64,000 nucleotides of DNA from Haliscomenobacter hydrossis DSM 1100 (GCF_000212735.1 NC_015510.1:5705001-5769000); one strand, 5' to 3'. Shown: positions 24,803-33,221, counted from the first letter of the stretch. Notes: generated by a model from the sequence alone, not told the origin. Numbers and translations are program-made.

Positions 24803-25570
24803 GTGATCAAGGCAATAATCGTAGAAGACGAGATTAAAGGAAGGAATAATCTCAAGAACCTGCTCAAACAACACTGCGAACAGGTTGAAATTATTGGGGA
24901 AGCAGGCACCAACTCAGAGGCCCTGGTTTTGCTTTCGGATGAGACCATTGAGCCAGACGTTGCCTTTTTAGACATCAGCCTTCCGGACGGACTGATTTTT
25001 CAAATGTTAAGTCAGTTGGAAAATTTGGATTTTGAGATTATATTTGTGACAGCGTATGAAGAATATGCCATAAAAGCTTGTGAATATAGCTCGATTGGTT
25101 ATATCTTGAAGCCGATTGATCCCGACGCGCTAAAAGAAGCCGTCAGTAGAATTCGGATTCGGACAAAAAACCAGATGGACAAGCGCCTGGAAATTTTCAG
25201 CGCTTACTACAACAACCCCAACGCTTTTTCAAAAATGAGTATTTCAGCCGTAGATGGCATCTACTTTGTCAACATCAAAGACATTGTACGCTTCGAGGCT
25301 GAAGACAATTATACCCACATCTACCTCAATGGCGGTGAAAGAATCACCGCCTCCCGCACGATCAAATCTTACGAAGATTTGCTAGCTCCCTTCAATTTCT
25401 ACAGGGTTCACAAGCGGCATGTAATCAATTTGAACTACATGCGCAAATTTGTGAAAGGAGAAGGAGGCTTCGTAATTATGGATGACAACATCAAAATCGA
25501 AGTCTCCCGCCGTCGCCGACCTGCGTTTATGGAACAATTGCGTAGGCTTCAGGAAGGACCGGTGCAGTAA
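24803..25570 (+). CDS. LytTR-family response regulator
   Basis: The 255-residue protein, read from a GTG start at 24803 (VIKAIIVEDE), has a receiver domain (residues 1-125) with phospho-acceptor Asp57 in DVAFLDISLPDG and the conserved Thr and Lys in FVTAYEEYAIKA and YILKPI. The C-terminal LytTR DNA-binding domain (about 155-250) shows FEAEDNYTHIYLNGGERI and RVHKRHVINLNYMRKF. The frame upstream of 24803 is open to 24740 but starts within an AT-rich tract. No histidine kinase is next to it. It is followed after 224 bases by a gene for a double-glycine leader peptide, which suggests control of peptide production or sensing. Confidence 0.9.
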   Translation: MIKAIIVEDEIKGRNNLKNLLKQHCEQVEIIGEAGTNSEALVLLSDETIEPDVAFLDISLPDGLIFQMLSQLENLDFEIIFVTAYEEYAIKACEYSSIGYILKPIDPDALKEAVSRIRIRTKNQMDKRLEIFSAYYNNPNAFSKMSISAVDGIYFVNIKDIVRFEAEDNYTHIYLNGGERITASRTIKSYEDLLAPFNFYRVHKRHVINLNYMRKFVKGEGGFVIMDDNIKIEVSRRRRPAFMEQLRRLQEGPVQ

Positions 25571-25705
25571 GGTAAAAGGATCGGAATTATTTTTTTTCTG
25601 TGCTTTTTACCCAAAAGATCTTCTGGAAGCTTAACTTTGGCAAGGTTTGAAGCTTGCATACTGGTATTTGTCTTGCAGCTGTGTACAGCTTCGAGACAAT
25701 TTGAC

Positions 25706-25741
25706 GTTCATTACTTGGTACTTTGGGGTAGTGTTCTTAAC
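25706..25741 (+). promoter_or_regulatory. Possible LytTR operator (direct repeat)
   Basis: GTTCATTAC (25706-25714) and GTTCTTAAC (25733-25741) form a 9-base imperfect direct repeat, 27 bases apart start to start, about 55 bases before the peptide gene. LytTR proteins bind such repeats, usually 20-22 bases apart, so the spacing is not ideal. Confidence 0.25.
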
Positions 25742-25794
25742 TTTCGCAATAGGAACCGATTTAAGCAATTTTTTATCCCATAAAACGCACTCAT

Positions 25795-25944
25795 ATGGGA
25801 AAACCAAAAGATGAAAAAAAGAACCTGGACGACCTGAAAAAAGACCTTAAAACCGTCAAGAAAGAGGATATGAAAAAGATCACTGGCGGTAAAAAGGATG
25901 GGAAGAACTGGAACAATGGCTGTGGGGGAATCATCCCGCAGTAA
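25795..25944 (+). CDS. Double-glycine leader peptide (RiPP or bacteriocin-like precursor), 49 aa
   Basis: The sequence from ATG 25795 to TAA 25944 encodes a 49-residue Lys/Asp-rich peptide. Residues 1-32 look like a leader: a helical, charged segment ends in KEDMKKITGG, which matches the double-glycine processing site used by C39-type peptidase exporters. The predicted core (residues 33-49) is KKDGKNWNNGCGGIIPQ, with a single Cys and many Gly and Asn. No modification or export enzyme is in the window. A strong terminator at 25974-26014 follows and a LytTR regulator gene precedes it in the same direction. The low complexity and short length leave some doubt, but the GG motif, the position and the terminator support a real gene. 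Confidence 0.65.
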   Translation: MGKPKDEKKNLDDLKKDLKTVKKEDMKKITGGKKDGKNWNNGCGGIIPQ

Positions 25945-25973
25945 TGGTTTCGGAGTCCGAACGCTGTTCTTAC

Positions 25974-26014
25974 TAAAAAAACCTCCTGAAGACATGTCTG
26001 CAGGAGGTTTTTTA
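25974..26014. terminator. Bidirectional Rho-independent terminator
   Basis: AAAAAAACCTCCTG (25975-25988) pairs with CAGGAGGTTTTTT (26001-26013) around a 12-base loop, with A- and T-runs on both sides. It ends the peptide gene and the convergent Ig-repeat gene. Confidence 0.85.
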
Positions 26015-26032
26015 GGTTATACTATCTTTCTT

Positions 26033-27706
26033 CTATTCCTTAATGAAAAATGCCCGTTGACCATTTTGGGTGATCAGCCAATATCCGCCTCGACCCAAAT
26101 CAGCAACCTCCAGCTCCTGACTGGCAAAAGTTTCACGCACCAACCTTCCGGCTACATCGTAAATCCGGATGCGGGTACGCTCGCTCAAACCTTGTAAAAA
26201 CAATCTTTCCTGAACCGGGTTGGGGAAAAACTGCAATTCCGTATACCGTACCTCCCGCAAAGACGTCGTATTGCTTACCGTAAGGTTCAAAACGGTGGTT
26301 TCTTTAGCATCATCCACGTCATCCCAAGCTTTGGCCCGCAGCTTATGGGTGCCAAGGGGCAAGTTGTTGAGGGTAAAACTATAGGGTACCTGACCGTCTT
26401 CACCTACTTTAACATCGTTCAAAAACAATTCAATTCGGATGATTTCACCATCGGGGTCATTGGCATTTAGTTGAACCGTTAATGGCGTTCCCTGGCCAAC
26501 AATGGTGTCTTTTAAAGGACTGGTAAACGTCAGATTGGGCGGCGCATTCACAATGACGGATACGGGAGTGGATGTACTGGAATACCCCAGGTTGTCGAAT
26601 GCTTTTACCGCAAAAATGTATCCGCCAGAACTTAAATTGTTGACAATAAAAGTGAAAGGAGCATCGCTGTCCTCCCCCCGTTTTTCACCATTTTGCCAAA
26701 ACTCAACCTTGCTAATTGATCCATCCACGTCATTGGCGTTGGCTTGCAGGGTGAGCACGCTGCTTGGCGTAAATTTGGCACCGGTAACTGGACTGGTGAT
26801 GGCGACAATAGGGGGGGCGTTGATGACAAAATACAGGGGCGCTGAACTTGAAATTCCGCCCAAATCATCGGTGGCAAGGGCAAAGAAGGTATAGTTTCCA
26901 AAAATATTGCCGGTATATTCGTACGCGTAAGGGGCAATGCTGTCTACACCCACTTTGATGTTGTTGACGAAAAATTCTACTTTTTTAACCACTCCATCCG
27001 GGTCAGTTGCAGCCACGTCAAAATCAAGACTGGCATTCATCGGATAAACGCTGCCATTCAAGGGGCCGGAGATGACCAATTCAGGTACGGCATTGACCAA
27101 AACTGCGGCTGGAGAGGAAAAGCCCATCCCACCCCGAGAATCAAAAACCTGAATCGCAAAAAAGTAAGGTCCAGGTTGAAGGTTGCTCAACGATACTGAA
27201 TAGGGAGCAACCAGGTCTTCGCCAACTTTAAGTCCATTTTGAAAAAATTCAACTTTGGTCACGGCATCATCCGTGTCGCCAACTCTGGCTTGAAGAATCA
27301 GGTTGGCATTTCCGTGGAAAATACTGTTGTTGACCGGCGAACTCAAAAAAGCGAACGGTTGGGCATTGATGGTGACTTTGATTGCCGCTGAAAGAGCGTT
27401 AGCGCCTTTGTCATCGATGGCTCGTGCGGTGTAATTGTACACGCCAGGGGGGGTAAAGTCAAGGATGAAAGCAAAAGGGGCATCGCTGACTTCCCCAACC
27501 ATTTGCCCATCCTGGTAAAATTCCACTTTGGCGATGCTACCGTCGGCATCATTGGCATTGGCAGTAAGGGTAAATGGTTGACCTTGTTGGAAAAGTGCTC
27601 CAGTAGCTGGTGTAGTAAGTGTTACAGTGGGTGCCACGTTTTGGCCATAACACAAATAGACGCATAATAGTGCCGGGAACAGAGCACTAATGTTTTTGGT
27701 GTGCAT
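26033..27706 (-). CDS. Secreted protein with five Ig-like repeats and a T9SS sorting domain
   Basis: A 557-residue protein with a signal peptide (MHTKNISALFPALLCVYLCYGQ). It is built from five repeats of about 90 residues, each with the pattern PVTGAxF...L.A.ANDxDGSIxKVEFxQNGxKVGEDxxAPFxF...YxFxxxAxDxxGxxSxS, typical of Ig-like domains of cell-surface proteins. The last 75 residues are a T9SS sorting domain (FFPNPVQERLFLQG, IYDVAGRLVRE, ELEVADLGRGGYWL). It is probably secreted by T9SS and attached to the surface, with a binding or adhesive role. Start at 27706; a longer frame to 27784 is not supported. Confidence 0.88.
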   Translation of the reverse strand: MHTKNISALFPALLCVYLCYGQNVAPTVTLTTPATGALFQQGQPFTLTANANDADGSIAKVEFYQDGQMVGEVSDAPFAFILDFTPPGVYNYTARAIDDKGANALSAAIKVTINAQPFAFLSSPVNNSIFHGNANLILQARVGDTDDAVTKVEFFQNGLKVGEDLVAPYSVSLSNLQPGPYFFAIQVFDSRGGMGFSSPAAVLVNAVPELVISGPLNGSVYPMNASLDFDVAATDPDGVVKKVEFFVNNIKVGVDSIAPYAYEYTGNIFGNYTFFALATDDLGGISSSAPLYFVINAPPIVAITSPVTGAKFTPSSVLTLQANANDVDGSISKVEFWQNGEKRGEDSDAPFTFIVNNLSSGGYIFAVKAFDNLGYSSTSTPVSVIVNAPPNLTFTSPLKDTIVGQGTPLTVQLNANDPDGEIIRIELFLNDVKVGEDGQVPYSFTLNNLPLGTHKLRAKAWDDVDDAKETTVLNLTVSNTTSLREVRYTELQFFPNPVQERLFLQGLSERTRIRIYDVAGRLVRETFASQELEVADLGRGGYWLITQNGQRAFFIKE

Positions 27707-27797
27707 AAAATCGGTTTTTGGTTCAAATTTCTTGGTGAAAAAGGCTAAAACATGGGTTGATTCCAGGGTTTGACCCTTTGCCAAGTCATCTTTGTCA

Positions 27798-27805
27798 CAA
27801 ATTTA
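27798..27805 (-). promoter_or_regulatory. Candidate -7 element for the Ig-repeat gene
   Basis: Minus-strand TAAATTTG is an exact consensus match, giving a leader of about 85 bases. No TTG is present at the right distance. Confidence 0.35.
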
Positions 27806-27973
27806 TGACGCAATTTACAACAGAAAACTAAAACCTTAAATACTCAAATATTTTGTATAAGAGAAAAAATAAAAAGCTAATTGATAAAGACAAGACACTT
27901 AAGGTTCCAAGTAAAATATTGCAAAAAAAAGAATGTGTTTAGCGCAATAGTCAGCAGTTCATAAAGTCTATTG

Positions 27974-27981
27974 TATATTTG
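27974..27981 (+). promoter_or_regulatory. Candidate -7 element for the 28050 lipoprotein gene
   Basis: TATATTTG matches TAnnTTTG exactly, 69 bases before the ATG. The -33 half is not clear. Confidence 0.35.
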
Positions 27982-28049
27982 CAGGCAGCTAATCGTTACA
28001 ACGAACCGTTTTCAGAATATTGGCTGTTAATAACCCAAAATCACAAGTT

Positions 28050-28841
28050 ATGCTCACTCGTTTACACAAATGGATACCCTTGTTGTGCGTGTTGCTGTTT
28101 TGGCAAGCGTGCAATACCGACAAAACGGATGCCCCGGTGTTGGATACTGAAGTTGAAAAAGAATACGAAATTGATCTTTGGGAAAACCTGGCCAATAATC
28201 TTCGCACGTTTCAAATTCGCGTAAATACCATCAAAACTCAGGATTGCCTCAATTACTACATCGAAAGCTCGGCGAACCGCAATGGCAATAACCTTGAAAT
28301 AAACCTCGGCAAGCCTCAAATTCCCACCCTTTGCGACCGTGGCTCAAGCCCGGCAAAATCTAACCTGGAACTGGGGAGTTTATCCAATGGAACGTACAGC
28401 TTAACCGTGAAATTGGGTCAGATTGTGCCCAGTACCGGGCGTCTGATGGTGAACAATGGCAGTTATTTCTTGTCAATGCCCTCTCCGATTGGTTTTCGGG
28501 TGTTGCACAACACCTTGTTTCGGATTCCGGACAATACCATTTGGGGGTATATTGGGTATGAGCTCAGTGCTTTGCCTGCCGTGGATCAATTTTTACAGGA
28601 TTTGGCCAAGATTTCTCAAGAACAGAGCCTGGTCAAAGGGTATTATGGATATTTCAACATTCCAGACAACGGCATCATGGAATTTGGTGCTCAAGCCGCT
28701 ACCGACCGCCCAATCTTACCCATTGTACGGCGTTTTCAGGCCAATGAAAAAGACCTGGAAAGTTTAATTTCAGCTTACCGGGATAAGTATGGAAAAGAAC
28801 TCTCTATTCATTTGCGGAATACCAATGGAAAGGAGTACTGA
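28050..28841 (+). CDS. Lipoprotein of unknown function
   Basis: The 263-residue protein starts with a lipoprotein signal (LLCVLLFWQAC, Cys20). The mature part has no family that I recognise. It includes a beta-rich segment (GSLSNGTYSLTVKLGQIVPSTGRLMVNNGSYFLSM) and a C-terminal helix-rich segment (EKDLESLISAYRDKYGKELSIHLRNTNGKEY). Its stop is 5 bases from the stop of the convergent NrtR-type gene. The open frame starting at TTG 28020 is not favoured, because the ATG at 28050 opens directly onto the signal peptide. Confidence 0.6.
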   Translation: MLTRLHKWIPLLCVLLFWQACNTDKTDAPVLDTEVEKEYEIDLWENLANNLRTFQIRVNTIKTQDCLNYYIESSANRNGNNLEINLGKPQIPTLCDRGSSPAKSNLELGSLSNGTYSLTVKLGQIVPSTGRLMVNNGSYFLSMPSPIGFRVLHNTLFRIPDNTIWGYIGYELSALPAVDQFLQDLAKISQEQSLVKGYYGYFNIPDNGIMEFGAQAATDRPILPIVRRFQANEKDLESLISAYRDKYGKELSIHLRNTNGKEY

Positions 28842-28846
28842 TTTTT

Positions 28847-29593
28847 TTAGTGGCTCAGACTGGTCTCGGGCAAATTCGTCTGGTGGGTCAAACGGCTTTC
28901 TTTTAATTCAAAATTGAAGCCTTGTGCCACCAGTTTGTTGTAGCGTTTTCGGTCAAATTTATACAGTTTGGCCGGACGGTGAGCTACACCTTCCTGGGTT
29001 TCTGCACAATCGACCAACAAATTCATGGAGAGGATCTTTTTGCGAAAGTTGCGTTTGTCAAGGTCTCTGCGCAAAATGGCTTCATAAAGGTGTTGCAACT
29101 CGGTAAGGGTAAATTTAGGGGGTAGCAACTCAAATCCTACGGGTCGGGTTTTGACCAACCATTTCAGGCGCTGTAAACATGCTTCGAGGATGGCGTCGTG
29201 GTCAAAAGCGAGGTGCTGCAAATCGTTTACCGTATGCCACTGGGCTTGTAAGGCGATTGAAGAAGGCTGAATGGTATAGTTGGCGATTTTGATCAAGGAA
29301 AAATAAGAAATGGTGATGACCCGGCCAAAATCATGTCGATTCACGGAGCCAAAAGTATGTACTTGCTCAAGATAAACATTGGTAAGTCCCGTTAATTCTG
29401 ACAACACCCGCTGAGCAGCAGTGTCCAAATCTTCGTCAGTGCGTACAAAATAACCAGGTAAAGCCCATTCGCCAATGTGTGGCTCTTCCCCCCGTTTGAT
29501 CAGCAAAACCTTTAAGTCTCCTTCGTCGAAACCAAAAATAACGTTGTCTACAGTAAAGGCAGATTTGAAATAATTGTCAAAATTTGTCGCCAT
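28847..29593 (-). CDS. NrtR-type transcriptional regulator (Nudix domain plus winged helix)
   Basis: The 248-residue protein has a Nudix-fold domain (about residues 15-145) and a C-terminal winged-helix region (about 155-230, LTELQHLYEAILRRDLDKRNFRKKIL). The Nudix box is degenerate: in GYFVRTDEDLDTAAQRVLSEL, two of the catalytic glutamates are Val and Leu, so hydrolase activity is unlikely. This is the pattern of NrtR-family regulators, which bind a sugar-nucleotide or ADP-ribose effector and control NAD or sugar metabolism genes. A candidate palindromic operator lies at 29675-29695. The start at 29593 is chosen because MATNFDNYFKSAFTVDNVIFGFD opens the Nudix domain. Confidence 0.85.
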   Translation of the reverse strand: MATNFDNYFKSAFTVDNVIFGFDEGDLKVLLIKRGEEPHIGEWALPGYFVRTDEDLDTAAQRVLSELTGLTNVYLEQVHTFGSVNRHDFGRVITISYFSLIKIANYTIQPSSIALQAQWHTVNDLQHLAFDHDAILEACLQRLKWLVKTRPVGFELLPPKFTLTELQHLYEAILRRDLDKRNFRKKILSMNLLVDCAETQEGVAHRPAKLYKFDRKRYNKLVAQGFNFELKESRLTHQTNLPETSLSH

Positions 29594-29674
29594 TTTTTTG
29601 CCGTAATTATTGCATTGCAGTTTGGCAGAACAAATTATAAAATACCTGTAGCAATACCAAACAATGAGCGGCAA

Positions 29675-29695
29675 TTAGTGTAAAAAATGCACTAA
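29675..29695. promoter_or_regulatory. Candidate palindromic operator for the NrtR-type regulator
   Basis: TTAGTGTA and TGCACTAA (29675-29682 and 29688-29695) are complementary over 7 of 8 bases with a 5-base spacer. The site is about 80 bases upstream of the regulator start, as expected for autoregulation. I know no exact consensus to compare it with. Confidence 0.4.
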
Positions 29696-29705
29696 GCCCC
29701 GTTAG

Positions 29706-29842
29706 AAAAGGTTGAGGAGTTGAGAAGGTTGAGGAGGTTTAGGTTACCGCGAGCGACATGCACACCTTCACACGCACACATCACACTCAAACCCATTCTT
29801 GCGGTAGCCTAAACCTTCTCAACCTCCTCAACTTCTCAACTA
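29706..29842. repeat. Palindromic tandem-repeat element R10 (GTTGAGAAG family)
   Basis: The left arm carries GGTTGAGGAGTTGAGAAGG units and then GGTTTAGGTTACCGC; the right arm carries GCGGTAGCCTAAACC and then CTTCTCAACCTCCTCAAC units. The loop starts with GAGCGACATG, which also occurs in R11. It separates the regulator gene from the two-component system and touches the stop codon of the response regulator (29843-29845). Confidence 0.85.
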
Positions 29843-30526
29843 CTACGTTGCAAACTTGTACCCTACACCCCGAATAGAGTGGAAATGGCGGGGATTTTTG
29901 GAATCGCCTTCAAAGTTGCGCCGAAACTTGAGAATGAAATTATCAATGGTACGGGTACTTGGATAGACGTCGTAACCCCAGACGGATTGTAAAATTTGTT
30001 GCCGGGAAACGACTTCATTGCGGCGGTCGATCAGCAACTTGAGCAACATGGCTTCCTTTTTGGTCAAAATAAATTTGCCCAGGATGCCTTCGGCTTCAAA
30101 CGTGATAAAGTTGATGCGGTTTGACCCAAACTCAAAAATCTCGGGGGTGTTTTCTGGTGATTTGCTGGTGCGTTTGATCAGGTTGTTGATGCGCAACAGG
30201 AGTTCTTCCAAAACAAATGGCTTGGTGAGGTAATCATCTGCTCCTCTTTTTAGGCCCGAAATGCGGTCTCCAACGGCGTCTTTGGCCGTGAGGAAGATCA
30301 CGGGCACTTCCATATCGGTAAGCCGGATTTGTTCACAAATTTGGAAGCCATCTATTTCTGGCAACATGACGTCTAAAATGATCAGATCGAAATGTTGTTC
30401 CTGAAAATAACGGATCGCATCTCTGCCATTTCCAGTAGCCACTACCTCGAAATTTTCCAATTCCAGGTTGAGTTTTACTACATCGCGGATGTTTTCTTCG
30501 TCTTCAACCAGTAAAATGCGCATCAT
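29843..30526 (-). CDS. OmpR-family response regulator
   Basis: A 227-residue protein with a receiver domain (1-122; Asp52 in LDVMLPEIDG, FLTAKDAV and YLTKPF) and a winged-helix DNA-binding domain (about 130-225; RQQILQSVWGYDVYPSTRTIDNFILKFRRNFEG). It is the partner of the histidine kinase encoded just upstream, so the two form a two-component system. The signal is unknown. The stop codon TAG adjoins the right arm of R10. Confidence 0.93.
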   Translation of the reverse strand: MMRILLVEDEENIRDVVKLNLELENFEVVATGNGRDAIRYFQEQHFDLIILDVMLPEIDGFQICEQIRLTDMEVPVIFLTAKDAVGDRISGLKRGADDYLTKPFVLEELLLRINNLIKRTSKSPENTPEIFEFGSNRINFITFEAEGILGKFILTKKEAMLLKLLIDRRNEVVSRQQILQSVWGYDVYPSTRTIDNFILKFRRNFEGDSKNPRHFHSIRGVGYKFAT

Positions 30527-30603
30527 GGTGCAAAATTTAAAAATGGACAGAAAGAATACCTCAAGACTACAAAAATCTTGCTGATATATTTATTTTTTTA
30601 CTT

Positions 30604-31617
30604 TTAATTTTGGCCAACTGGCAAAAGTATCTCAAACACAGTGCCTTTTGGTTCATTGTCGTACACATTGATTCGACCCGCATGGGCCCGCACAATTTGA
30701 TCGACGATGTACAAACCCAAACCCGTTCCTTTGGTCGTGCGGGTATCTTCACTTCCCACGCGGTAGAATTTTTGGAAGATCTGTTTCTTTTCTTTTTCAG
30801 GGATTCCCAGGCCCTGGTCCTTGATCTCGATTTTGATTTGCTCGGCATTGTTCATACCCAAATGGGTTTCGATGTGGGCTTTGCTTTCATTGCCCGAATA
30901 TTTTACCGCATTCTCCAGCAAATTGAGGGCCACAGAAATCATGCCCATTTTGTCTCCCTGAAAGTAGGGCAATTCATCTTCTTGCTCAAAACTGAATTGG
31001 GCATCGGGGTATTTATCGCTGAGTTTATGGATGATTTCTTCCAATAATTCATGAAGATCCAGTGGTTCTTTATGGGCCTGGTAGCTGGATTCCAGTTTTG
31101 CCGAAAAAAGCAGGTTGTTCACCAGTGTGTTCAAGCGTTCGGTTTCTTTCAGGGCATTGCTTTGCAATTGGGTCGTTTTTTCTTTGGGCAACTCCCTGCG
31201 CAGTAAGGTTTCGAGTACGAGGCGGATCGAAGCAATTGGAGATTTGAGTTCGTGGGTAATTGAGAGCAAAAAATTGCGGCTTTGTTGGGAGGCCACCATT
31301 TCTTTGTTGTACCCCCGATTGATGAAATAAACCCCCAGCACCAGACTGATCACAAACACCACCGCCTCTCCCACAATCATCCATTCCTGCCGCGTATAAC
31401 GGGCTGACAAGCTTTGGAATTCCGGCGTTGCCGTAAATTGGAGGTCGTTTTTGACGATTCCTTGGGCAATCATCCCTATTTTAAGCAGTTCACTTTTGGC
31501 GGCAAACGCATCCCGGTTTTTGGTAAATAACAAAACCGTCCACCAACTGAAAGCCATCATCATATAGGCGATCACGAGGTAGGAGAGAAGGCGGAGTCGC
31601 AGGTTTTGCTTTTCCAT
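30604..31617 (-). CDS. Sensor histidine kinase
   Basis: The 337-residue protein has two membrane helices (about 10-31 and 80-100) enclosing a short periplasmic loop of about 48 residues, then a dimerisation domain with His122 in SITHELKSPIASIRL, and the ATPase domain with N box (NLLENAVKYSGN), G1 (DQGLGIP) and G2 (TKGTGLGLYIVDQIV). It phosphorylates the regulator 77 bases downstream. The small sensor loop suggests a membrane or intramembrane signal. The gene is preceded by repeat R11. Confidence 0.93.
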   Translation of the reverse strand: MEKQNLRLRLLSYLVIAYMMMAFSWWTVLLFTKNRDAFAAKSELLKIGMIAQGIVKNDLQFTATPEFQSLSARYTRQEWMIVGEAVVFVISLVLGVYFINRGYNKEMVASQQSRNFLLSITHELKSPIASIRLVLETLLRRELPKEKTTQLQSNALKETERLNTLVNNLLFSAKLESSYQAHKEPLDLHELLEEIIHKLSDKYPDAQFSFEQEDELPYFQGDKMGMISVALNLLENAVKYSGNESKAHIETHLGMNNAEQIKIEIKDQGLGIPEKEKKQIFQKFYRVGSEDTRTTKGTGLGLYIVDQIVRAHAGRINVYDNEPKGTVFEILLPVGQN

Positions 31618-31621
31618 AGGT

Positions 31622-31733
31622 TTAAGTTGAGAAAGTTGAGAAAGTTGAGAAGGTTGAGGCTACCGCGAGCGACTCTGCTCGGTGACCATGTCGCTCGCGG
31701 TAGCCCCAATCTCCTCAACCTTCTCAACTAAAA
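31622..31733. repeat. Palindromic tandem-repeat element R11 (GTTGAGAAG family)
   Basis: The left arm has AAGTTGAGAAAGTTGAG units followed by GGCTACCGCGAGCGAC (31658-31673). GTCGCTCGCGGTAGCC (31690-31705) pairs with this exactly over 16 bases, and the right arm ends with CTCCTCAACCTTCTCAAC. Its core matches that of R10. The end of hemL, including the TGA at 31724-31726, lies in the right arm. Confidence 0.88.
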
Positions 31734-33037
31734 ACTATATCTAATGCTTCTTTGAACGCTTCTACAGCCTGAGCCAAATCCGCGTCAATATGGGCCGAAG
31801 ATACAAAGCCTACCTCATAACCAGAAGGCCCCATGTAGATGCCACGCTTGAGCAGTTCCAGGTGCATGATTTTGAAATGGTTCATGCTGGCCGGGTCAAT
31901 CTGTTCGGCGGCAATGATGCGTTCGCGGGCAAAAGCCACCCAGAAAATGGAACCCACGCTGGGGAAACTAACCGGGTAACCTTTGGCATCGGCGAAGTCT
32001 TGTAAGGCTTTTACAAATCCCGCCGTTTTTGCATTGAGCGTTTCATAAAATCCTGGGGCCAACAACTGTTTCAATGCTGCGTAACCCGCCGCCATGGCTA
32101 CCGGATTACCCGATAGGGTTCCCGCCTGGTAAACAGGGCCATCCGGGGCAATGTGCCCCATCAACTCTGCGCTGGCACCGTAAGCACCCACCGGCATTCC
32201 ACCACCAATGATCTTGCCAAAAGTGAGGATATCAGGCTTGATGCCATAATACCCTGCCGCACCCTCAAAGCCCACCCGAAAACCGGAAATGACTTCGTCA
32301 AAAATGAGCAGTACATTGTGTTTATAGGCTTTGATGCGCAAACATTCGAGGAAGGAAGGATCTTGCAACAATAGGCCATTGTTGGCCGGGATGGGTTCCA
32401 CGATGATACAAGCAATATTGTGCCCTTCCTGCTCCAGTGTCTCTTCCAACTTCTCGCGGTCGTTGAGGGGCAAGACGATGGTTTCTTTGGCAAATGCCTC
32501 GGGGATGCCCGCTGAGGTGCTTTCTCCAAAAGTAACCAAACCCGATCCTGCTTTTACGAGCAGGGAGTCGACGTGGCCGTGGTAACAACCCTCAAACTTG
32601 ATGACTTTGCTTTTGCCCGTAGCACCGCGCGCCAAGCGTAACGCCGACATGACGGCCTCCGTACCCGAGCTAACAAAGCGCAGTTTTTCAATGTAGCGGT
32701 GGTTGTCGACAATCAGTCGTCCCAATTCAATTTCCAGCCGCGTCGGTGCGCCAAATGAGGTGCCTTCTGCTACCGCAGCATAGATACTTTCCCGAATGTG
32801 CGCGTTGTTGTGCCCAAGAATCAGGGGCCCCCAGGAGCAACAAAAATCGATGTATTGGTGATCGTCTTCGTCCCAAATGTGACAGCCATCTCCTTTTTTG
32901 ATGAAAATGGGCGGCCCCAAAACAGATTTGAATGCCCGTACTGGTGAGTTTACGCCACCAGGGAATATTTTTTTCGCTTCTTCAAAAAGTGCCGAAGAAA
33001 TAGTGCGGTCGTGACCGAGGAGTGTCTCCATCATCAT
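31724..33037 (-). CDS. hemL: Glutamate-1-semialdehyde 2,1-aminomutase
   Basis: HemL converts glutamate 1-semialdehyde to 5-aminolevulinate, the first committed precursor of heme and other tetrapyrroles, with PLP as cofactor. The 437-residue length is typical. Lys275 in LTFGKIIGGGMPVGAYG is the PLP lysine, and the family blocks VNSPVRAFKSV, GGDGCHIWD-like region, VSSGTEAVMSALRLAR, FEGCYHGHVD and IFDEVISGFRVG are present. The stop TGA and the last Ser codon lie inside repeat R11. A good promoter lies at 33056-33087. Confidence 0.96.
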   Translation of the reverse strand: MMMETLLGHDRTISSALFEEAKKIFPGGVNSPVRAFKSVLGPPIFIKKGDGCHIWDEDDHQYIDFCCSWGPLILGHNNAHIRESIYAAVAEGTSFGAPTRLEIELGRLIVDNHRYIEKLRFVSSGTEAVMSALRLARGATGKSKVIKFEGCYHGHVDSLLVKAGSGLVTFGESTSAGIPEAFAKETIVLPLNDREKLEETLEQEGHNIACIIVEPIPANNGLLLQDPSFLECLRIKAYKHNVLLIFDEVISGFRVGFEGAAGYYGIKPDILTFGKIIGGGMPVGAYGASAELMGHIAPDGPVYQAGTLSGNPVAMAAGYAALKQLLAPGFYETLNAKTAGFVKALQDFADAKGYPVSFPSVGSIFWVAFARERIIAAEQIDPASMNHFKIMHLELLKRGIYMGPSGYEVGFVSSAHIDADLAQAVEAFKEALDIVFS

Positions 33038-33055
33038 GTTTATTGATACTTGTTA

Positions 33056-33087
33056 CAAAGGTAACAAAAGCGGAAGGAATAGTTCAA
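33056..33087 (-). promoter_or_regulatory. Bacteroidota-type promoter for hemL
   Basis: On the minus strand, TTG (33087-33085) is followed by 21 bases and TACCTTTG (33063-33056), an exact TAnnTTTG match, about 19 bases before the hemL start codon. Confidence 0.55.
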
Positions 33088-33120
33088 AGCCCGCTGAAGG
33101 TGTGACGGAGAAATGAAAAA

Positions 33121-33221
33121 GTAGGGGCAACCCTGCGTGGTTGCCCAGTCGTATACCGCCAACCCACGAATTCATTCGTGGGAGGCACCAAAGGACCCCA
33201 ACCCATGACTTTAGTCGTGGG
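33121..33221. repeat. Three-hairpin palindromic element R12
   Basis: Three hairpins are clustered: GTAGGGGCAACC with GGTTGCCC (33121-33146), CCCACGAAT with ATTCGTGGG (33163-33182) and CCCATGACT with AGTCGTGGG (33202-33221). It lies between divergent genes. The first belongs to the R1/R7/R16/R19 family. Confidence 0.8.

Larger units (their letters stand above)
27707..28049. other. AT-rich divergent promoter region
   Basis: This 343-base stretch between divergent genes holds one -7 match for each direction (27798-27805 minus, 27974-27981 plus). I see no ORF, RNA or repeat in it. Confidence 0.5.
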
